The notes under the pieces are model-generated. The model was not told the origin of the DNA and ran no database searches. It was given only the letters and a program-made list of their open reading frames with translations. From Alphaproteobacteria bacterium (lineage in GTDB: Bacteria; Pseudomonadota; Alphaproteobacteria; Caulobacterales; Maricaulaceae), in contig JAUIEH010000040.1 of NCBI GenBank assembly GCA_030428405.1, positions 1-11,644 of the forward strand: 11,644 nucleotides of DNA. The letters run 5' to 3'. Shown piece after piece: positions 5,949-11,644 of this stretch. Within the stretch, counting starts at the first letter, position 1, and each line of letters begins with the position of its first letter. Position numbers and translations under genes: made by a program.

Positions 5949-7471
5949 GGCGCAGGCTCCAGAGCAGGCTGACCGAGGGAGAAGTCGCTGACGGTGGCGC
6001 TTACGCTGGGATCTGCGCGGTCATGCACGAGCGCGCCGTCGAGATAGACCTGATCGGGCAGGGCATAAACGCTGAACGGGCTGTGCGACCACAACACCAC
6101 GTCGGCGCGTAGGCCGACCTGCAGGGCGCCGGTCTGATCGTCAATGCCAAGCGCCTGAGCCGGGTTGGAGGATATCCATCGCCAGGCGTCGGCTTCGGAT
6201 ATGTCGAGCCCCGCTCGCCTCCCGTCTGCAAGCGCTTTTGCGATCTCCTGGTTTAATCGTTGGACGTTATATTCGTCGTCGGAGTGAATTGTCGCGCAGG
6301 CGCCGGCCGCATGCACCATCGGGATGTTCTCCCGGATGGCGTCATAGGCTTCCATTTTGAAGCCGCCCCAGTCCGCCCACATCGCCGCGCACGCGCCGTG
6401 TTCGGCGAGCATGTCGGGGATCTTGTAGGCTTCAACGGCGTGGTGGAAAGCCGAGATCCGGTAACCGAACTCATCGGCGAGATCGAGCACCTGGGCCATT
6501 TCATCGGCCCGGTAGCAATGCATGTGCACCAGGATTTCGCCGTCGAGCACGCCCATCAGCGTGTCGAGCTCAAGGTCGCGCGTCGGCGGGGTGGCGTCGT
6601 CGCCGTTCTCCACCGCCTCGCGATAATTCTGCCAGGAGCGGCGATATTCGACCGCGCGCTGCCAGGCCTGGCGATAACCAGCGACATTGCCCATGCGCGA
6701 AAACGGCGCGCCTGAGGGAATGCCGCGCTGGCCGAAACCGCCATAGACGCGCTTGGGGTTCTCGCCGCACGCCATTTTCAGCGTGTAGGGCGCTTCCGGA
6801 AATTTCATGCTCTGCACGGTGCGGCCGGGCAGATTGCGCAGCGTTACGCCGCGCCCGCCGAAGAGATTGGCCGAGCCCGGAAGGATATGAAGCGTCGTCA
6901 CCCCGCCTGCGAGCGCGGTGAGGAAGCCGGGATCCTGCGGCCAGACGCCGTGTTCGGCCCAGACCTCGGCCGTCACGGGGCCTGAAATCTCATTGCCGTC
7001 GCCATGCGCGCCGACGCTCGGGCTCGGATAGACGCCGAGATGGGAATGGATGTCGATAATGCCGGGCGTCACCCAGCGGCCTTCCGCGTCGATGACTTCC
7101 GCGCCTTCAGGGATTTCGATCTCGCCGTCAGGCCCAACGCCGGCGATGACGCCGTCCTGAATGATGACCGTGCCGCCGTCGATGCGCCCGCCCACGCCGT
7201 CGAGCACGACGGCGTTGGTCAGCGCAACGAATGCGCTCGGCAAGGGCTCATAGGTCGAGGGATATGGATCGGGGTCGTATTCGACGAGTTCGACGGCGTC
7301 TTCATCCTCGGCCGCCGCCTCGTCGCCGGCTGTTTCACCGTTCGCATCGCCGGTCGTATCGACGTCGCTTGTCTCTGCATCAGAAGCGGGCGGCGCATCT
7401 GCGGCGTTTTGAGGTCCGCACGCGCAAAGCGCCATCGCGCCCGCAAGCGCGAGCAGAAGTCGGATCGTCAT
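5945..7471 (-). CDS. Lipoprotein amidohydrolase (metal-dependent, COG1228-like)
   Basis: This predicted metal-dependent hydrolase keeps the ligands its downstream partner has lost. Numbering from ATG 7471: HxH at His142/His144 (GIIDIHSHLG), Lys232 (LKMACGENPKR), His316/His318 (VHMHCYRADE), His343/His344 (FHHAVEAYK) and HSDD (396-399), followed by NPAQALGIDDQTGALQVGLRADVVLW. The N-terminus MTIRLLLALAGAMALCACG is a lipoprotein signal with lipobox LCAC, so Cys18 should be lipidated. A very acidic, probably flexible linker (about 24-65) follows. I chose ATG 7471 because it gives a compact signal peptide and is preceded by GGGGACG; the frame stays open to a GTG at 7492. The substrate is not predictable; related secreted proteins act on cyclic amides or peptide-like compounds. 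The stop overlaps the next start by 4 bases. The gap to parE upstream is about 90 bases. Confidence 0.88.
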   Translation of the reverse strand: MTIRLLLALAGAMALCACGPQNAADAPPASDAETSDVDTTGDANGETAGDEAAAEDEDAVELVEYDPDPYPSTYEPLPSAFVALTNAVVLDGVGGRIDGGTVIIQDGVIAGVGPDGEIEIPEGAEVIDAEGRWVTPGIIDIHSHLGVYPSPSVGAHGDGNEISGPVTAEVWAEHGVWPQDPGFLTALAGGVTTLHILPGSANLFGGRGVTLRNLPGRTVQSMKFPEAPYTLKMACGENPKRVYGGFGQRGIPSGAPFSRMGNVAGYRQAWQRAVEYRRSWQNYREAVENGDDATPPTRDLELDTLMGVLDGEILVHMHCYRADEMAQVLDLADEFGYRISAFHHAVEAYKIPDMLAEHGACAAMWADWGGFKMEAYDAIRENIPMVHAAGACATIHSDDEYNVQRLNQEIAKALADGRRAGLDISEADAWRWISSNPAQALGIDDQTGALQVGLRADVVLWSHSPFSVYALPDQVYLDGALVHDRADPSVSATVSDFSLGQPALEPAP

Positions 7472-7510
7472 GAATTTCGTCCCCATCAGCACCGGCGTCG
7501 CGCCTAGTAT

Positions 7511-7534
7511 GGACGAGCGGTTTCCTCGCCGTCC
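7511..7534 (-). other. Small hairpin between parE and the amidohydrolase pair
   Basis: GGACGAGCGG (7511-7520) pairs with TCGCCGTCC (7526-7534) through nine pairs with one bulged A and a closing G-T, around a 5-base loop. It sits about 30 bases after the parE stop on the minus strand, where a terminator could lie, but no T-run follows. It may be a weak or Rho-assisted 3' end structure. It is seen in sequence but its function is not shown. Confidence 0.35.
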
Positions 7535-7563
7535 ACGGTGATGAGACGAATAATCGGGATGGC

Positions 7564-9540
<1,977 letters not shown>

Positions 9541-9617
9541 GATCGTTCAGCTCGTCGCGAATCGTTTCCGGTCTCGGGAGATAATACCGACTTGCGGGCT
9601 TCGCGCAGTCATTGCTG

Positions 9618-10355
9618 TCAAAAGAACAGGAAACGCCTGTTCAAACGTCCGCGACAGCCATTCAGCTGGCCGCCATAGCGCGAGGCGAGCGCCTGGACTC
9701 GGTCGCCGCGGCGCAACAGCCAGTCCATCCGCAAATGATCGCCGCGATTATAGCCGGCATGGCCCTCGTGATAGGCGAAATACTGGCTGCGGGCGTCGCT
9801 CAGCGAGATGCCGGCGATGCGGTTGCTCTGCCGGCCGTACCAGCCGACGAAATCGGCGGCGTCGTCGAAATTGTCGCGGCGCGCGAAGCGGTTGCCGGTG
9901 TCCTCGCGATACCAGTCCCAGGTCGAGTTGATGACCTGAGCATAGCCGCGCGCCGATGACGGCCGGCGGCCGGGAATGAACAGGAAGCCCCCGCGCCGGG
10001 GCGGGCGGGCGTCGGATTCAAAGCCTGACTCGACATTGATGATGGCGAGCTGGATTTCCGGCGCCACGCCCCAGCGGCGCTCGGAAGCGCGTACGGCGTT
10101 CCACCAGCCGCGATGCTGCTCGAAAATCGAACACGCGTTTGAGGGGTTGCGCGGCGGCGAGGTGACGCAGGCCGTCGGCCCGACCAAGAGGCCGAGCATG
10201 CAGAACACCGAAAACCGAAAGAGGGCGGACCGACGCAGCTCGCTGCGCCGGTCCCGACGGCTGGAGCTTTTGCACGAGTGGGAACGGCCGGCCGTCGCGC
10301 GGCGTTTGCCGCGTCGGCTCACTGTCTTAGCTCTACGCCAGGTTGTAAAGCGCAT
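9618..10355 (-). CDS. SLT-like (lysozyme-fold) probable lipoprotein
   Basis: The protein appears to be a peptidoglycan-acting transglycosylase-like protein of the cell envelope. The domain occupies about 75-205 of 245 residues. IQLAIINVESGFESDARP (101-118) matches the SLT catalytic motif, with Glu109 as the likely acid. GYAQVINSTWDWYREDTGN (137-155) matches the conserved GLMQV/T-W region, and YFAYHEGHAGYNRG (192-205) matches the late AYxxG motif. A hydrophobic stretch (about 47-60) precedes TAC63, a plausible lipidation site, though Pro at -3 is unusual. Cys75 and Cys234 flank the domain and might form a disulfide. The residues before it (1-46) are exceptionally Arg-rich for a signal n-region, so the true start may be GTG at residue 12 or GTG at residue 50 rather than ATG 10355. 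A GGGCGAG a few bases before 10355 gives that start some support. Substrate and activity are inferred. Confidence 0.75.
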   Translation of the reverse strand: MRFTTWRRAKTVSRRGKRRATAGRSHSCKSSSRRDRRSELRRSALFRFSVFCMLGLLVGPTACVTSPPRNPSNACSIFEQHRGWWNAVRASERRWGVAPEIQLAIINVESGFESDARPPRRGGFLFIPGRRPSSARGYAQVINSTWDWYREDTGNRFARRDNFDDAADFVGWYGRQSNRIAGISLSDARSQYFAYHEGHAGYNRGDHLRMDWLLRRGDRVQALASRYGGQLNGCRGRLNRRFLFF

Positions 10356-10402
10356 TTATGCTCGCCCGTCGTGCGCGCCCCCCGCGCCCCGAACGCGAAC
10401 GC

Positions 10403-11644
10403 CTAAAATACAAACCTGAACGACACCCGGGCGACATGGCCCAGGAAGCCGTCGCGGATGTCCGCGTCATAGTCGAACACGAACGACGAATGCCGGCTGC
10501 CGGCCGCGAAGCTGAAGCCCGCAATGGCGCCGGAATCCGGCAGATCGCTCGCCATGAGCGTGAAGTAGTTCGTCGAACCTGCAAAACGCGCCATCGTCAC
10601 AGGCGCAGATGAACTCAGCGCAGAGCGATAACCGACGCGCAGACGCGGCGACCACCAGGTCCGGCCAGTGCGGTTGAAACGCCCGCCGACCACCAGCATC
10701 GCCGTCGCGGTCGTGCTGTCAGAGGTTCTGTCGAGCACTTCGAGATCGATGCCCGCGCCGCCGCCGCTTTCGCTATAGCCGTCTTCTTCCAGGCGCAGAT
10801 AATCGATCGAGACGGTCGGCAGGATGATGAGCGGGCCGGACGTAATTTCGTAAGAGGCGCGCATCGAGGCGTTGGCGTGATAGCCGCTCCACTCCGCGGA
10901 CGTCTCGCGTGTCAGATTGGCGAAACGCACGTCGCGGTTGGAGTCGTAGAAATCGCCGCCGCCGCCGGCATAGGCGTCGAACAGGAAATTGCCGAAGGCC
11001 GCAGCCGCATAGGCGCCGAAATGGGCGGTGATGACGCTGACCGGATCGTCGAAACCTTCGCGTTCTTCCCACTGATTAGCCGCCATCGCGAGATTGGCGC
11101 CGACAGCGTAGAAGGGGCCGAAGGGTCGGTCGACGCCGGCGGCGAGGCCGAAGCCTTGTCCGCGCCAGCCCGGCGAGGCGGCGTCAGAGTCGCGGTCCTG
11201 ATAAACGCCGTATTCGGAAACCCAGACGCCGGTTTCGCCTTCGCGTTGGGCGCGCACCGCGTTCAAACGCGTGCCGACTGCGCCGACTGCGCTGTCGAGA
11301 TTGGCGGCGGCGAGTTGCAGCGCGGCTGAGGAATAATCCGGCAGGAGCTGATTATAGGCGGAGAAGAATTCCGCTTCCGTAGACAGATTGGCCAGCGCCG
11401 TGCCGACGTCAGCATTGGTCGCGAGCGAAGCCAGAACCGCCGGATAGGCCGCTGCCTGATTTGTATTCATGCCGAGCGATGTCGACGAGCGCGGTGCCAG
11501 CGTCAGGAGCACGGCGTTCGCATTGCCCGGATCGCGCACCAGCTCTGCTTCGTACAGATACGGAATATTCGTCGAGACGATGTCGGCGATATCGGCTGGC
11601 GCGACGAGGTTTGCCGCGTTGATGATCTCAAAGCTTTGCGCCGT
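10403..11644 (-). CDS. Autotransporter, C-terminal translocator (5' end beyond window)
   Basis: The frame is open from the right edge to TAG at 10403-10405, giving at least 413 residues with the N-terminus missing. It reads in from the edge as TAQSFEIINAANLVAP, so an internal GTG at 11539 should not be taken as the start. The first part is helical and Ala/Leu/Asn-rich, including FFSAYNQLLPDYSSAALQLA, a segment typical just before autotransporter barrels. From GVWVSEYGVYQDRD onwards come alternating amphipathic strands with aromatic girdle residues and Gly-rich turns (AYAGGGGDFYDSNRD), as in a 12-stranded outer-membrane beta-domain. The chain ends FRFVF, the terminal-Phe signature recognised by the BAM complex. 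Such domains export an N-terminal passenger, which lies outside the window, so its role is unknown. The SLT-like gene begins 47 bases downstream. Confidence 0.87.
   Translation of the reverse strand, partial: TAQSFEIINAANLVAPADIADIVSTNIPYLYEAELVRDPGNANAVLLTLAPRSSTSLGMNTNQAAAYPAVLASLATNADVGTALANLSTEAEFFSAYNQLLPDYSSAALQLAAANLDSAVGAVGTRLNAVRAQREGETGVWVSEYGVYQDRDSDAASPGWRGQGFGLAAGVDRPFGPFYAVGANLAMAANQWEEREGFDDPVSVITAHFGAYAAAAFGNFLFDAYAGGGGDFYDSNRDVRFANLTRETSAEWSGYHANASMRASYEITSGPLIILPTVSIDYLRLEEDGYSESGGGAGIDLEVLDRTSDSTTATAMLVVGGRFNRTGRTWWSPRLRVGYRSALSSSAPVTMARFAGSTNYFTLMASDLPDSGAIAGFSFAAGSRHSSFVFDYDADIRDGFLGHVARVSFRFVF

Noticed and set aside
6260..6715. Plus-strand open frame rich in His and Val opposite the intact amidohydrolase
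   Set aside because: The apparent His richness comes from the complement of the amidohydrolase codons; the opposite strand has a clear catalytic pattern.
9581..9622. Possible parE promoter: TATTAT (9586-9581) and TTGACA overlapping the upstream stop codon, on the minus strand
   Set aside because: The two hexamers are about 29 bases apart, far too long for a sigma70 spacer. TTGACA has no -10 at 16-18 bases, and TATTAT has no -35 at the right place.

Overview
The window looks like a chromosomal stretch of a GC-rich alphaproteobacterium. The gene families suggest the Caulobacterales/Maricaulales/Parvularculales neighbourhood: a SUF cluster ending sufS-sufT-sufA, an RhlE-type helicase next to a GGDEF protein, paired secreted amidohydrolases, and a short ParE. 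That placement is inference from family content, not a database match. I see no rRNA, tRNA, CRISPR array, insertion sequence, integrase or phage gene. Coding density is very high and the longest gap between genes is about 120 bases.

Left part (1-1111, plus strand): the 3' end of a SUF iron-sulphur cluster operon. It holds the C-terminus of the cysteine desulfurase SufS, then SufT (MIP18/DUF59 family) and the A-type carrier SufA. A GC-rich hairpin lies between sufT and sufA. From 1108 to the right edge every gene is on the minus strand. The first of these, a TMEM175/DUF1211-type membrane protein (1108-1899), converges on sufA so tightly that the two stop codons overlap.

Middle part (1936-4525, minus): a soluble GGDEF diguanylate cyclase with a helical N-terminal region sits just downstream of the DEAD-box RNA helicase RhlE. 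The helicase has its own recognisable sigma70-type promoter (4595-4622). Then come two translationally coupled, exported amidohydrolase-family proteins (4647-7471). The upstream one is a predicted lipoprotein with a full set of candidate metal ligands. The downstream one is a periplasmic paralogue that has lost the HxH motif and has a single histidine in the whole chain.

Right part (7564-11644, minus): topoisomerase IV subunit B (parE), a lysozyme-fold (SLT-like) probable lipoprotein, and the C-terminal translocator of an autotransporter that runs off the right edge.

Most of the content is ordinary housekeeping and envelope biology. The item most worth a second look is the coupled active/degenerate amidohydrolase pair. 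Smaller points are the stem-loop covering both candidate start codons of the TMEM175-like gene, the missing inhibitory site in the diguanylate cyclase, and the strongly basic N-terminus of the SLT-like protein. I did not find a convincing new multi-gene system.
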